A DNA stretch of 64,000 nt from Cenococcum geophilum 1.58 (taxonomy: Eukaryota; Ascomycota; Dothideomycetes; Gloniales; Gloniaceae). The notes beneath the pieces were generated by a model, which was given only the letters and a program-made list of their open reading frames with translations, was not told the origin of the DNA and ran no database searches. A program made the translations under genes and the position numbers. The stretch is from positions 3,749,092 through 3,813,091 of the forward strand of contig KV748176.1 in NCBI GenBank assembly GCA_001692895.1, read 5' to 3'. Shown one piece after another: positions 11,186 through 21,942 of the stretch (position 1 is its first letter; each line of letters begins with the position of its first letter).

Positions 11186-11493
11186 GATGCCTCTCCACCT
11201 ATCATTAAAAGGGTGTCAAAAAGTCTGGTTTTAGTCCTACAAGATACCCTACAGTTCCTTAATATGCTGATCTGAGAATCCCTATGCCACAAACCTGAAA
11301 TACCTATTACTATTCGATAGATTTCCCATCCCACGACCCTGAGAAGCCGCTGAGTAGATGGCCTAAAAGCCAACATGCCATTCCACGAAGCGCCACGCTA
11401 GCCCAAATAAAAGCATCAAAATGTGCAACGAAAGTAATGTCTAAATCAGACTCTAAACCCCTATCCACTCTTTACCCATCTACCCGGATCCAT
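11186..11493. other. Intergenic between convergent genes
   Basis: Holds the 3' ends of the GH36 gene (+) and the large membrane-anchored protein gene (-). AT-leaning sequence with no recognisable gene; the 64-codon frame at 11182-11376 is unconvincing. Confidence 0.6.
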
Positions 11494-14400
11494 TCACACC
11501 CACAAAAACCACCTTATACCTCTGATCAATCCAACCACAACCCCCCTAGCCAATCTCACTAGCACTACCACAAACCAAACCCACCACATAACCGCGAGCA
11601 AGACCCACTCGACTAACATCCACCCAATCCGCCTTACCCACCTCATCCGCCGCCTCCGCATCCGCATCATCGCATCAACCTTATCGGCAACCCCCTTCAC
11701 AAGCAAGGGCGCCGTGCCCGCAACCTCGCTCGCAATCGCAAGCGCCTTATCCCCGCTCTCGCGCACGCGGGGGAACAGCTCGTCCTCGACCTTGACCCTC
11801 AGCACGCCGATGCGAGACTCCAGCGCGCCGCACGTCTGGCTGCGGAACCGCTCCGCCGCGTCCTGGAGCTGCTCGGCCGAGCGCTCGAGATCGCTGACCA
11901 GGATGCGGGCCGCGAGCACGTGCTCTTCTTTCTTGCTGACGGGATACAGCTTCGCGCCGGCGGTCCTGGCGGCGCGCCTGAGGAAGGCCGGGGGCGGGTT
12001 GCGCGTCGCGTGGGCGCGCCGGTCGATTTCGCGCGCTTTGATGCCCGAGCAGAGGAGCAGGGCGCGGATGCGTGCGATGTCTGCTTTCGTGATGGCGGTG
12101 GCCGAGGAGGTGGCGGGCCGGGAGGGAGAGGTCCTGTCGGTGATGCTCCAGTGGCGCTTTCCGTCTAGCTTGGGTCGGGAGGCAGAGCGGTGGGGGGAGG
12201 GCGACATGTTGGCTTTGGCGAGAGATGTGATGGGGAGGTTGCCGCGGCCGACTGTGCCGGGGCGTTCGAGAATCGCGTGGAGATGGGCGCGGGTTGTGGA
12301 GGGAGAGTGGTGCCGGGAGGATCTGGCTGAGTTTGAAAGGGAAGTTAAATCTATGCGAGGCGGTGCGAGGCGAGAGAAGCGTGGGGAGCGGGCGTTCTGG
12401 CGGGCGAGTGCCTGGCGGTAGATATGATGGTCTAGAATCTGAGAGTCAGTGACATTGGTGGGGTCGATGGCATCAGGCTGGTTTTGAGACGAGCTGGTGG
12501 ACTGGGAGACGGCTGAAGAGCGGAAAGATGGTAGGTCCATATGGTAACGACCGAATTTCTTGGACTTTGCACTACCGGCTGTGGTAGAAGTCGCCGTGCG
12601 GGTGATGGCGTTTAGGCGAAGTTTGTCATTGGACATTTCGTTTCCATCATCACTTTCAGAGTCATCCAGATATTGCTGGCTAGATACTGAGGAGGTTTCT
12701 GAATCTTCAGTCGCTGGTTCTCGTCTGAAGATGAACTCCCCAACTCGCGAACCCTCATTCCGCACAATCTCGCCGAAGCGGCTACCTTTGAAGAAACGGG
12801 ACACTGCAGATCCAGAATCCTTCGTATCCTTAGTATCTTTACGGGTTCTTCCCTCTGAGCTACCAACTAGACTACCGACACTATTATTTTTTTTGTGAGT
12901 AAGGAGATGTTTGACGGCGGTCGATTTAGTCTGCGCCCCATTCGCTTCTGCACCGTCGCCACTAGCATGTCGAGAACTTTTGTGTTTATGCTCATCTGTA
13001 GCAGATTCGTGTGGTTCGCTGCTGTGGCCTCGTACACTCCCCTCCGAGCGGAATATATCAAGTTTTGACTTCTTGGGCTTGCGTGTTACCGAGGGCCTGC
13101 GGCTATGCGGAGGTGATAGATCAACACCGATGCCTGGGACAAACTTAGTTATAACGGGAGTGTTGGGCCCAGTAGAGTCTAGATCTTCAAAAGAAGAACG
13201 AGGGTCCCTTATTGAGTCAGGAGAAAGAACGGTGTCGGTATGCCGCTTTGATAGACTGGATATTGCCTCATTGTGTCCAAGTTCATTCGTCTTCTGGTCA
13301 AGTTCATTCGTTTCTTCAACATGACCAGGAGCGACCATATCATTAGCCAAAAGAGGATGGCCATCTCCCCATTTATCAGGTGAACCTACACTTGGTGAGG
13401 TCATGTCGGCGTCTTTTGCTTCCTTTTCGAGCATTTCCTTCATCTGCCGTTCCAGCGGGCCTGTATTATCCTCGTTCGACGTGATCCGTTTTGATTTTCT
13501 CGATCTTCGGCTAGTAGAATGGTCTTCAGAATCTGACGTGTCTGCGTCGCTTCTGGAGTGTGTTCCCGACCCACGCCAGCCATGTCTTTTGACCCGCCCA
13601 ATGCTGTCTCCACGAAGCTTGGGTATCAAGAGACGCCTTTTTCGCCCACGTTCGCTGACACCTTCACTTTCGTCCCCAGTTTGAGGATCTGATGAAGTTG
13701 CGGAAATGATAGGTTCAATCCAACTCTTCCTTCGTTTATCTGAGTACTCTTTGCTAGAGCGTGGCTGAAGATCAACCTGCTTCTTGGGAGGGAATATCTT
13801 ATTTCCACGGCGATCCTCAATCACACTTTTGTGATCATCATGCTCCAGCCAATATGCATCTGCGAGGAGCTCCGCAGGAGAAAAGGCCCAGACCATTCTG
13901 GGCCTTGCTGGTTTGCTGGGGGCAGGCTCCTTTGCAGTGTTCTCTTCGCCGAAGCTCGGCAACATCGCCAAGTCTTGTTGACGGTAGTCAGGTTGGCGAG
14001 CATTCTTTTCTACCGTATCGACCCAATTTTTCACCTTCCCTACATCTTGAAACTCTTCTGTGTCGTATTCCAGAACTTCTCTATTCCGCGCCCTTGTTCG
14101 ACGGTTGCGGATAAATTGCAATGGATTGTAGTTTCTACCGAGCTCATATCTATGGTTAGCGTAAGACAGCGTACGAGACAACTGTGCATTTGATGTGCCC
14201 GGGATGTTGGAGGTTGAGACGATGAAATTTCCAGGTGCAGATGCATCTGGCTTTAGTGGAGGGAGGAACTGTAGTAGGCGGAGATACTCCATGGAGAGCT
14301 CTATATAAGCCCGAGCCTTATCACGCCTCGCTAGTGTTGCATCAGAGAACGTGTATCCGTACGTATGCCCTTGTAAAGCCGAGGTAGGCCCTGATATGTT

Positions 14401-15348
14401 CCTTGGGGTAGAGGTAGAAGCGTGTCTCGAAGCGGACGGGGAGCTTCTGCCTGTACCTGGTGATGCATTCCTGAAAATTCGCCTTTGCTGTTGTAGGTGC
14501 TGTCGAAGACTGCCTCCAGCGCCATAATTTTGGTGACTTCCGGATGGAGGACCAACGGAGGTTACTCGCCTAGGGCTGGTAACTGGCTGTGCAAGGAGTT
14601 GTCCAGCGCTGATGTTTCTCCGCCGACTCTCACTGAGATTCAAGGCCATATGGACTATTTGACTGGGGTCTATCGCTCCTCTAGAAAATTTTTGGTCAGT
14701 CGCAGAGCTCGGCTTGACTACTTTCGCATGCTCTGTGGAGGATCCTCCGTCAGGTTTGCTCGATTTTGGAACATGATGACCCTCAGACTGCGCAGTATAG
14801 GTTCCCTGAGCACGTCCCTCCGGCGTGGATTCTCCAGCATCATAACTTGCGCTTTCGACTTCCCGTGAAAGTGGGGAACTCCCTGAAGACCCAGCTTTGT
14901 CCCGTCTCAGTTTCCCAACCGTCCCTGCATCTAGTGACCGCGAAGCACCGTGCGCCTTCCGCTTGCCTTTGTTATCTACATCTTCTTGTGGAATGTGATT
15001 TGGAGGCGTTCTCATGCCTGTTGCTGGAGGAAATGCGGAATCCAGTAAGAACCCTCCAGACTTCCTACTGCGATGCCTCCTATGCACAAAATCCTGCTCT
15101 TCTACTGACTCCCTCCCTAGAGGACTAGACGATTGTGCCGATGAAGAAGCTTGGTTGCCTCCATGGCGTATACTACCATCAGCGCGACTGCTACTACCAA
15201 CTCGTGTAGGGCTTGAATGGAGGGGAGTATAGCTGCCCTCTCCATTGCTGGCATAAAGACTAGAGTATCTCGAATTAAGGGTATTTGAAGAGACCACAGA
15301 AGTCTCGGAGGAGAGGGAGGTTCGAGGTTCACTGGAGGGACCAGACAT
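11494..15348 (-). CDS. Large disordered protein with C-terminal membrane anchor
   Basis: Single uninterrupted frame of 1284 residues. About the first 335 residues are Ser/Thr/Gly/Pro-rich and disordered with basic patches (HRRHRSRKSGG, KGKRKAHG). Three blocks look folded and conserved: DATLARRDKARAYIELSMEYLRL (about 336-360), HRYELGRNYNPLQFIRNRR.RARNREVLEY (about 399-428) and a FSPAELLADAYWLEHDDHKSVIEDRRGNKIFP block (about 489-520). A second long acidic/basic disordered part follows. The end has helical segments (SDLERSAEQLQDAAERFRSQT; KVEDELFPRVRESG) and a very hydrophobic Trp-rich tail from about residue 1240 (WMLVEWVLLAVMWWVWFVVVL, then RGVVVGLIRGIRWFLWV) with Arg-rich flank: one hairpin or tail anchor. 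I recognise the type as a conserved filamentous-fungal protein but not a function. The last third is markedly GC-rich. Confidence 0.85.
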   Translation of the reverse strand: MSGPSSEPRTSLSSETSVVSSNTLNSRYSSLYASNGEGSYTPLHSSPTRVGSSSRADGSIRHGGNQASSSAQSSSPLGRESVEEQDFVHRRHRSRKSGGFLLDSAFPPATGMRTPPNHIPQEDVDNKGKRKAHGASRSLDAGTVGKLRRDKAGSSGSSPLSREVESASYDAGESTPEGRAQGTYTAQSEGHHVPKSSKPDGGSSTEHAKVVKPSSATDQKFSRGAIDPSQIVHMALNLSESRRRNISAGQLLAQPVTSPRRVTSVGPPSGSHQNYGAGGSLRQHLQQQRRIFRNASPGTGRSSPSASRHASTSTPRNISGPTSALQGHTYGYTFSDATLARRDKARAYIELSMEYLRLLQFLPPLKPDASAPGNFIVSTSNIPGTSNAQLSRTLSYANHRYELGRNYNPLQFIRNRRTRARNREVLEYDTEEFQDVGKVKNWVDTVEKNARQPDYRQQDLAMLPSFGEENTAKEPAPSKPARPRMVWAFSPAELLADAYWLEHDDHKSVIEDRRGNKIFPPKKQVDLQPRSSKEYSDKRRKSWIEPIISATSSDPQTGDESEGVSERGRKRRLLIPKLRGDSIGRVKRHGWRGSGTHSRSDADTSDSEDHSTSRRSRKSKRITSNEDNTGPLERQMKEMLEKEAKDADMTSPSVGSPDKWGDGHPLLANDMVAPGHVEETNELDQKTNELGHNEAISSLSKRHTDTVLSPDSIRDPRSSFEDLDSTGPNTPVITKFVPGIGVDLSPPHSRRPSVTRKPKKSKLDIFRSEGSVRGHSSEPHESATDEHKHKSSRHASGDGAEANGAQTKSTAVKHLLTHKKNNSVGSLVGSSEGRTRKDTKDTKDSGSAVSRFFKGSRFGEIVRNEGSRVGEFIFRREPATEDSETSSVSSQQYLDDSESDDGNEMSNDKLRLNAITRTATSTTAGSAKSKKFGRYHMDLPSFRSSAVSQSTSSSQNQPDAIDPTNVTDSQILDHHIYRQALARQNARSPRFSRLAPPRIDLTSLSNSARSSRHHSPSTTRAHLHAILERPGTVGRGNLPITSLAKANMSPSPHRSASRPKLDGKRHWSITDRTSPSRPATSSATAITKADIARIRALLLCSGIKAREIDRRAHATRNPPPAFLRRAARTAGAKLYPVSKKEEHVLAARILVSDLERSAEQLQDAAERFRSQTCGALESRIGVLRVKVEDELFPRVRESGDKALAIASEVAGTAPLLVKGVADKVDAMMRMRRRRMRWVRRIGWMLVEWVLLAVMWWVWFVVVLVRLARGVVVGLIRGIRWFLWV

Positions 15349-15537
15349 GATTTATGGCTGGAGGTATTGTTACCTCGGACGAGTACATAGAGGATCGTAC
15401 AGGGGAGGCAGCATGGCTGCGCGAATTCCGAGGAAGCTGTGGTTGAAGACTTTAAGTCATGTTGTGTTTGTACTAGCACGATTGGAGCGAATTCAAGGTA
15501 TTATGGAGGAGGTAGGAGATTCTTAACAAGCAGTTAT
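15349..15537. promoter_or_regulatory. Upstream region of the large gene
   Basis: The short interval between the start of the 1284-residue gene (-) and the 3' end of the broken reductase gene (-). It is pyrimidine-rich in places on the coding strand and must hold the promoter; no named motif seen. Confidence 0.4.
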
Positions 15538-16572
15538 GCGGTTGACGGCCAAGAGTGCGTTGATGGTTGACAGTTGACAGGTCCCCTGTCGGCGGTCGCA
15601 CGTACGTATGCATGTGATGCGTCAACGGCTCTCGCTAGCGCCCGTTCCAGGCCTTCAATTGACTCGGCAGTTTCGTTAGCCACAATTTCTCCCTCCTTCA
15701 CCTCTCCATCCGTGGCTTTAACTGTTCACCCACAGTCTGAATCCCCCCGAAATGAGCCTTCTTACCCTCTTCCGTCAGCACCGAAATCTTCCTCCCCTAG
15801 TAATCAAACACGACCTTAACCTCTCCATCTATGATCTCTAACCTACCCTTCGCCTCACACGTTGCGCAATCGACTTCCACCTGTCAACACGATAACATCC
15901 AAATGACAAAGCAGACACGTCCCGTCATGCTCCCCCACAAACTGCTTCTCCCTCAGAGCCTGCTCAACCACATCCCTTCCCAGCCGCCTCGCCTGCTCCA
16001 CCGCCTCCTTCGGCAACGCCGACCCCGTCAGCCCGCACCATACACACGAAACTGATCCGCGACCTTCACACCCAGCGGAAAGAACATCTGATGCATAGCC
16101 GGCAGCCCGAAGCTCGCCCACTCGCTGCCCATGCCCCGCCGACCGCCATCAGTCCCGCAACGCGCTTCTTCTCGAACCGCGCCGCCACGCCCTCTTTCCG
16201 ATGCCGCGCCATCACGCAGTCGACGAACGGCCCGAACGTCTTGTCCTGGAACAGCTTCACGGAGCCCGGGATGACGCGCGTGTAGATGGGGCAGCAGAGG
16301 ATGATGGCGCCGGCGTCGAGGATAGGTCGAGGACGAAGGGGCGGTCGTCGATGATGGGGGCGTCATGGGCTGGGGCGTTGAAGGCGTCTTTGTCTTTGGG
16401 GAGGACGTGGCTCGCGTTGAGAGAGTGCTTTGGGACTGATACGTTAGGGATGCGGACGAGGCTGATCGTCGGGTCCGGCGGGGCGGCGGCGGCTTTGACG
16501 GCTTCGAGAGCAAGCTTGAGGAGCAGCTGTGTTGCCGTTTGTGGAGCCGCCGAAGAGACCCAGGATCTTCAT
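15538..16572 (-). pseudogene. Broken NADPH-dependent FMN reductase-like gene
   Basis: Start MKILGLFGGSTNGNT is the phosphate-binding first strand and loop of the flavodoxin-fold NADPH:FMN reductase family. The rest appears in pieces in different frames: LLLKLALEAVKAA, PIYTRVIPGSVKLFQDKTFGPF, the MHQMFFPLGVKVADQFRVYG segment, ALPKEAVEQARRLGRDV with GEHDGTCLLCHLDV, then ECATCEAKG-like and KISVLTEEGKKAHFGGIQTV. In this fungal family these form one protein with a C-terminal CxxC..CxxC part. I count four or five frame changes (near 16550, 16325, 16130, 16045, 15875) and an in-frame TAG at 15797-15799. The changes are small indels, not RIP transitions, and the DNA is very GC-rich, so clustered assembly errors are an alternative to real decay. 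The 3' end is approximate. Confidence 0.75.
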
Positions 16573-17351
16573 TTCCTTGAAATAAGGAGCGGTTCTAGTA
16601 AAGATAAGAGAGGAGAATGAAGTATTGCTAGATGTGGTAAGTCAGGTAGGTTTCTGTTTTAATTCTCTCAGTCTTTTTAACTGGTAATGCTTCTTTCAAA
16701 TCGGGATTGTGGAGCTCCCAATTCGGAATGTGGGGATTCAAACTCCATGGATCCAGCTTCATCCTGAACTTATACCTTCCTAATCACCCTTCTCGTTGAT
16801 ATCATGCGTTTCCTGAAGAGGACTGGCGCATCCTGCAGAGGTGAGTCAATTAGCTAGCGGCCTTCTCGGACATCGAATACACCGAGCACAATGAGATGAT
16901 TTGAAATTGAATGTGAGAAATGGGTATGCGTTCAAAGGGATAAAGATAGGTGGTGGAATTAAAGTTATAATGTCCTCAGATGGGCTAGGCAGTCAATAAC
17001 CTCAACGACTCAAAAAATACTGGACCAATTCTGGTATTGTGAACATTTTTTCATTGTTTGTCTGTCAAGTGATTCCAAGGTACCACTGGCTGTGGCCGTC
17101 TGGTCCTGTAATCTTCCAAAGTCTCAAAGCCTTGCTAGTCCTCCTCCACATTCATCATCATCCTCTAGCCTCATCATTTTAGCTGCTCTCAACACTAGGC
17201 TACTCGTCCTTCGATTTCTGCCTGGACCAGCCCAAAGAAAAAAACCACAGAAGCATCAAAGTAGTAAACACAGTAAACGAATGCGCAGAAAGCCGTAATT
17301 CAACTAGAGACATACATTAAATGATTGTAGTCACTAGTCACCTGACTCTCC
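16573..17351. other. Intergenic
   Basis: Upstream side of the broken reductase gene and 3' side of the PAP2 gene (both minus). It contains short A/T runs and pyrimidine tracts; the 68-codon frame at 17092-17298 is low-complexity and unconvincing. No repeat or RNA gene seen. Confidence 0.55.
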
Positions 17352-19213
17352 CTACGCATGCGACTCCGTAGGCTGCGCACCCATCGCCCCGCCCGTCGTC
17401 CCTGACGCGTGCGCCGGCGGTTCCGGCGGCGGTGGGCTCCTGCTCGTCTCCGCGGGATCGCTAGTCGGCACCGCAGTGATGGGCTTCCTGGTAGTCGCAG
17501 GCAGCGGTGTCGGTATGGGCGAGATCACAGGGGCAAGGTATGCTGTGTCGCCGCCAAAGGAGGCAGCATGGACGGGGTCGTACGGGCCTTGCGCCTCGCC
17601 GTGCGGGTTAGAGAGCGTGTAGCTGCGCTGCAGCTCGTAGTTCTCGTCGTCCTCGGACGAAGAGTAGTCGTAGCCGTCGCCTTGCCTTCCGCGGTGTGCG
17701 GTCGGCTCTGAAAAGGGATTCGAGGCCGGGAGTGTGGAGGTGTAGGTTGAGATATTTGAAGACACGTTCGAGGGGCCACGCTGAGGCGCACTGTAAGCGG
17801 ATGACGGACCGCCGCGGTAAGGGTCTTCTGCTCTTCGGCGCTGTGAAGCAGAAATCTGTTGCCGGAAGACGTTGCCGCTGTGTTCATCCCCCATATTCGG
17901 CGGTGCGGTGGGCGAGGAGTAGCTGGATGCTACGCCTCGTTCTTCGTCGGCGGGTTTGGGCATGGGCGCTTGCAAACGCTCGGTGCTGTCGGTGGCGCGA
18001 GTGACTTCAGGCGGTGCAACTGGCTCGCGGCCCCAGCTGCGGATAGGATAGGCACGACCTTTGCGCCACACCTCGGTGACGGGAGGGAAGTACTGTCGAT
18101 ATGAGCCCCATGCGACAAGGATACCGAGGAGACTCCCGAAGATGACATCGAAAGGGTGATGACGAGCATCCATAATACGGGAGCCGGCAATGAGAGCAGC
18201 ACCAAGGGTGGGAACCATAATTATGAAAGTCTTCCAGACTTCGCCTTTGGAGTCGAGGACATGCATCTTGGCAGCAAGGTACAACGAGAGGTAGAAAAGG
18301 CCGCCGAAAGCAGCTGTATAAGAGTCAGCAATCGTGTATGATAAAATTTAGTTGGATTCAGAGTAGGAACTGACTACTACTATGACCCGACGGGAAGCTT
18401 CGGAATCCATCTTTGAGAATAGCATTGTCTTTTTGGGTGCATAGACCATGATCTGAAAGCCCAAAGGGTGGTGGATCCACTGAACCCGGTGGGGGTATAC
18501 AACTAAGAGTCGTTAGTTATGCTCTGAAGTACCTATTGGTAGAGTAGCCTACCGAGCTATAAGATCAGGCCGTGGCTTTCCAATAGCATTTTTCAGTGCG
18601 CCTGTGAAGTCGTTAACCTAATACCTCCTAAAACCAACGCTCGTAGCATCATACCAGTGATTGTAAAGGACGCTGCAACCGCCAATAGCAGACCCAATAT
18701 TCCGCAATTCAACTCCCACAGCCGATCCTTCAATCGGTATCTGCCTGACAACCGCCTCCTTCTCCCTGATGACATCGTTGTCGGTTGGTGTGAAAACAAT
18801 CCATCAATTACTAGAGTGTATACGGCGATGATGGCGGCTGGGCAAATGACTGCAATGAGGACAAGCGCGGGCACCGAAACCCTCTCTTTAACGGCGTACG
18901 GGTAATGAAGGGTATAGTTTTGTAGCGAGAAGTGCTGGTGAAATGGCTCAACGGCATCGAGAGCGTAGAAAACGGCGATTAAGACTCTGAACAAGGTATG
19001 TTAGTTTGGATACGGTTAGGGAAGGAGATCGTGTGTCCGGTGGAGTGGGGGCCAGACGCACATAATTATCACGTAGTCGAGGATATATCTACTGTAGTTA
19101 GCGTGTTGTTCGACGGTCGTGGGTTGCGCTGCTGTGGATACATACGATAGAACAACCTTCTTGGGGAGCTTTTTCTTGGAGAAGGGAAGTTTCTGAGGTT
19201 GCCATGAATCCAT
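17352..19213 (-). CDS. PAP2 lipid phosphate phosphatase (DPP1/LPP1 type)
   Basis: Dephosphorylates lipid phosphates such as phosphatidate or diacylglycerol pyrophosphate in an internal membrane. Six exons: 19213-19146, 19091-19062, 18986-18655, 18601-18553, 18502-18375, 18313-17352; 522 residues; introns 54, 75, 53, 50 and 61 nt. All three catalytic motifs of the PAP2/LPP family are present: KNAIGKPRP (147-155), FPSGH (196-200, His200) and SRIMDARHHPFD (247-258, His254/255 region). Membrane helices flank them: RYILDYVIIIVLIAVFYAL, VSVPALVLIAVICPAAIIAVY, CGILGLLLAVAASFTI, and others after PSGH. After about residue 280 comes a long Pro/Ser/Thr-rich cytosolic tail of about 240 residues, much longer than in yeast Dpp1, as is common in filamentous fungi. 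The 30-nt exon 2 is needed to complete the first membrane helix. Divergent from the alpha/beta hydrolase gene. Confidence 0.93.
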
Positions 19214-19901
19214 CACTGCCCACCTAACAACTCACCGAAGTGAGCTGCTTCCACTATTACTTCAATTTGAAGGTCTATGTAAGGCGAAGATGATGGTATC
19301 TTCGTCGAGCTGGTGTTGAAAGCGTCAGCGGCTTAACTGTCGGGTGTTTCAGCGTTTGCCGCTCCGAGGACCGGGGATGGTCACGAAGACTGAACAAGAT
19401 ATTGAGATATCGAGGCTAGGGAAAGTTCTGTATGTATTCGTACATCAAACTTCTATCTCTCTGACAAAATCTTCATCAGCCCCGGATTTAGAAGAAGATG
19501 CTGCTGTCAGCGCGCGCATTCACAATTGGATCGTCGTGAGCGGCTAAGCCACGGCACACTTGCAACAGCTCTAAGAGTCTTGGCCGTGTGCCAGCTAGCC
19601 TTGGCCTGCGTCCAACTCGCCTGGTAAAGCCTGGCAGAGCTCAGATCGAAACAGCGCCACGACTCCCAGACTGGCGAGACCATCCTGGACAATGCAATTG
19701 CCCTTCCACCATCAGTCTCATTCGACTTCATGTGGATATGGGGTGCGTGGTGGTTGCGCGGTCTCGCGGCTCTTTAGCGTTGACCTCCCTTGCGGCCGAT
19801 CAGTCGAAACGTGATTTCAGCTTACAATTCCGACGCCCATAATTCGTTGAAGTTAAAAGTTTCTATTTCGAGATACCGCCAGTCTTATTCTCTCCCTCAC
19901 A
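19214..19901. promoter_or_regulatory. Bidirectional promoter region, PAP2 / alpha-beta hydrolase
   Basis: The 688 bp between the divergent start codons of the PAP2 gene (-) and the hydrolase gene (+). The plus-strand start is preceded by the pyrimidine-rich stretch ttattctctccctcaca, typical of fungal start regions. No TATA box or named operator recognised; the short frames inside are unconvincing. Confidence 0.5.
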
Positions 19902-21588
19902 ATGGCTGGTCTCCCAGACATGGCCACGCATACCAACTTGCCTGCATACCGTCTATCACTCTGTCTATGTGCTGGTGTGGCATCTCTCGGCATCTTGTTA
20001 CTCAGATCATTCACAAATTCCCTGAAGTCTGACCACCCAAAGATCATTCTATCCCCTAAAGATACAGTACTCCCAAACCTACCGCGAGAGGAAATAAAAT
20101 CTCTGCCTTATCCTCCCGATGCTCTCCCGGGCGCCCGCGATGTCGACTCACCGTACGGGAGCACCAGAGTGTACGAGTGGGGTCCTGAGGATGGCAGGAA
20201 GGTACTTTTTGTCCATGGCATAAGCACTCCATGCATCGCCTTGGCAGGCATGGCACATAGGTTTGTGGACAAAGGATGCCGAGTCATGCTGTTCGGTGGG
20301 TTAATTTCTGACACGCCTCGTGTTCACTGCCAAGTGCCCGTCTAATCTCCTTGATGTCATACTGCGTGTCCATATTAATTTAAAACATACTTTGCGAGTA
20401 GAATTTTCAGGAGTATCTTGAACGTTTGGTATAGTCATTATGCATATGCGATTTTCCTGTCAATCATAGATGCGTGCAACCGGACTAAAATAATGAGTTC
20501 TTTGTCGCAACTTAGCAAAGCTTTCCAACGGGGGTATCTAAAAGTCCTTGGAAGCTTCGTTTTAAGGTTCTTGATCAAGAGCTGAGCGAGTTGCTGTACT
20601 GTATTTATTTTCTTTTATCCTCATTTATCTTTTGGCTTACCTGTCCCACTAATCTTACAATCGCCACTACTTCACTATATTATTCACTGGCCTCTTCTTC
20701 ACACTTCCAAACCCTCCATAATTACTCACACTCTTTCCAGACCTCTACGGCCGAGGCTTCTCCTCATCCCCTTCTCCAACCGGTCCCAATTCCATCCAAC
20801 ATGACTCCCGCCTCTACACCACCCAAATCCTCCTCAGCATCACCTCCTCACCCCTCCACTGGTCCTCCTTCTCCCTAATCGGCTACTCCCTCGGCGGCGG
20901 CCTCGCCGCAGATTTCACATCCCACTTCCCGCGCCTCGTCTCGAGCCTAATCCTGCTCGCCCCCAGCGGCCTCATCCGCACCTCGCACACAACCCTCAAA
21001 AGCCGACTCCTCTACTCGCCCACCAGCCCGCTGCCCTCCCGCCTCGTCGAGCGCCTCGTCGCCGCCCGCCTGCACACCGGCCCACCCACCGCGCAGAGTG
21101 TCGAGCCCGAAGCCGCCACACCCGGCATCCTGAGCGCCGGGAAAGACAGGACGGGGACGCAAGCCGTGCATGCGTCCTCGCACACCCCGCTGCTGCCTGG
21201 CGCTCCGGCCAGCACTGTAGCTGCGGTCGTCGACTGGCAGCTCGCGCACCATGCGGGCTTTGTCCCCGCGTTCGTGTCTTCGATCCGCTATGCGCCGATC
21301 CGTGGGCAGCATGCGCGGTGGCGCGTCATTGGTGAGCGTCTGAGTGCGCAGAATGCCGCGCCTGGAGATACGGTGGTTGCGCGGGAGGGGCTGGAGCGGG
21401 GGAAAGTGCTTGTGCTGCTGGGGGTGCGTGATCAGGTTGTCGTGGCGGATGAGGTGGCGGCGGATGTGGAGGCGGTGCTGGGGAGTGGGAATGTGGATAT
21501 TAGGGTGCTGGATGCGGGGCATGAGGTGCCGATTGAAAGGGTCGATGAGTGTGTGGGTGCTATCTGGGGGTTTTGGGGCTGTGCATGA
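19902..21588 (+). CDS. Membrane-anchored alpha/beta hydrolase
   Basis: Serine hydrolase of the alpha/beta fold; substrate unknown. Two exons, 19902-20295 and 20741-21588, 413 residues; the phase-1 join rebuilds the Asp of DLYGRG (132-137). Near the N-terminus LSLCLCAGVASLGILLL (19-34) is a single membrane anchor. Catalytic features: oxyanion-loop HGIS (105-108), nucleophile elbow GYSLGG (Ser181), a likely acid in LLGVRDQ, and the catalytic His in DAGHEVP (His392). The cap region between is Pro/Ala-rich. The intron, 445 nt, is about five times longer than any other in the window; it begins GGTGGG at the exon edge and ends CTCTTTCCAG. Exon 2 is C-rich in its first half and G-rich in its second. 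It is the last gene before the AT-rich block and is transcribed toward it. Confidence 0.85.
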
Positions 21589-21942
21589 AATAAGAGGGGT
21601 GAGACGCAGAAGCTAGGAGAAGTGAATATGTCTGGTGTGCATATAAATAGATGGAGGCGATAGACGGCTTTATACCTTTATGCAATATCTAGAGGTCTGG
21701 GCATGCTTGGTTTGGATTGAATCTCGCACCAAGGTAAGAGGTTAGATGATCACTAAATTCCATATTTACTTTAAATAGGTTTATTAGATTTTTAGGTATA
21801 TTAGATTTATATATATTTTTCCTAACATGCGGAACGTTAATCCCCCAACGTAAATTTTGACCCGAGTTTATAAGTAATAAGCCAATCAATTTTAGAGCTT
21901 TATTATATAGACTTTAATTAATATATATAGAGATAAGGTTTT
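21589..21942. other. Boundary into the AT-rich block
   Basis: Composition falls sharply to AT-rich, TA-dense sequence over about 21650-21760, just past the hydrolase stop codon. The first part is that gene's 3' UTR (TATAAATAG and TTTATACCTTTATG nearby). No gene beyond. Confidence 0.7.

Noticed and set aside
11714-12421. 235-codon plus-strand frame
   Set aside because: Antisense shadow of the GC-rich end of the large minus-strand gene; Ser/Arg-rich low complexity.
13761-15128. Several plus-strand frames of 115-125 codons
   Set aside because: All lie antisense to the large minus-strand gene, which has one clean frame through the region.
17409-18004. Arg-rich plus-strand frames
   Set aside because: Shadows of the PAP2 gene's Pro/Ser-rich tail on the opposite strand.
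1-21690. tRNA or rRNA genes
   Set aside because: I looked for cloverleaf-type T-arm signals and saw none convincing; a tRNAscan-SE run would be decisive.
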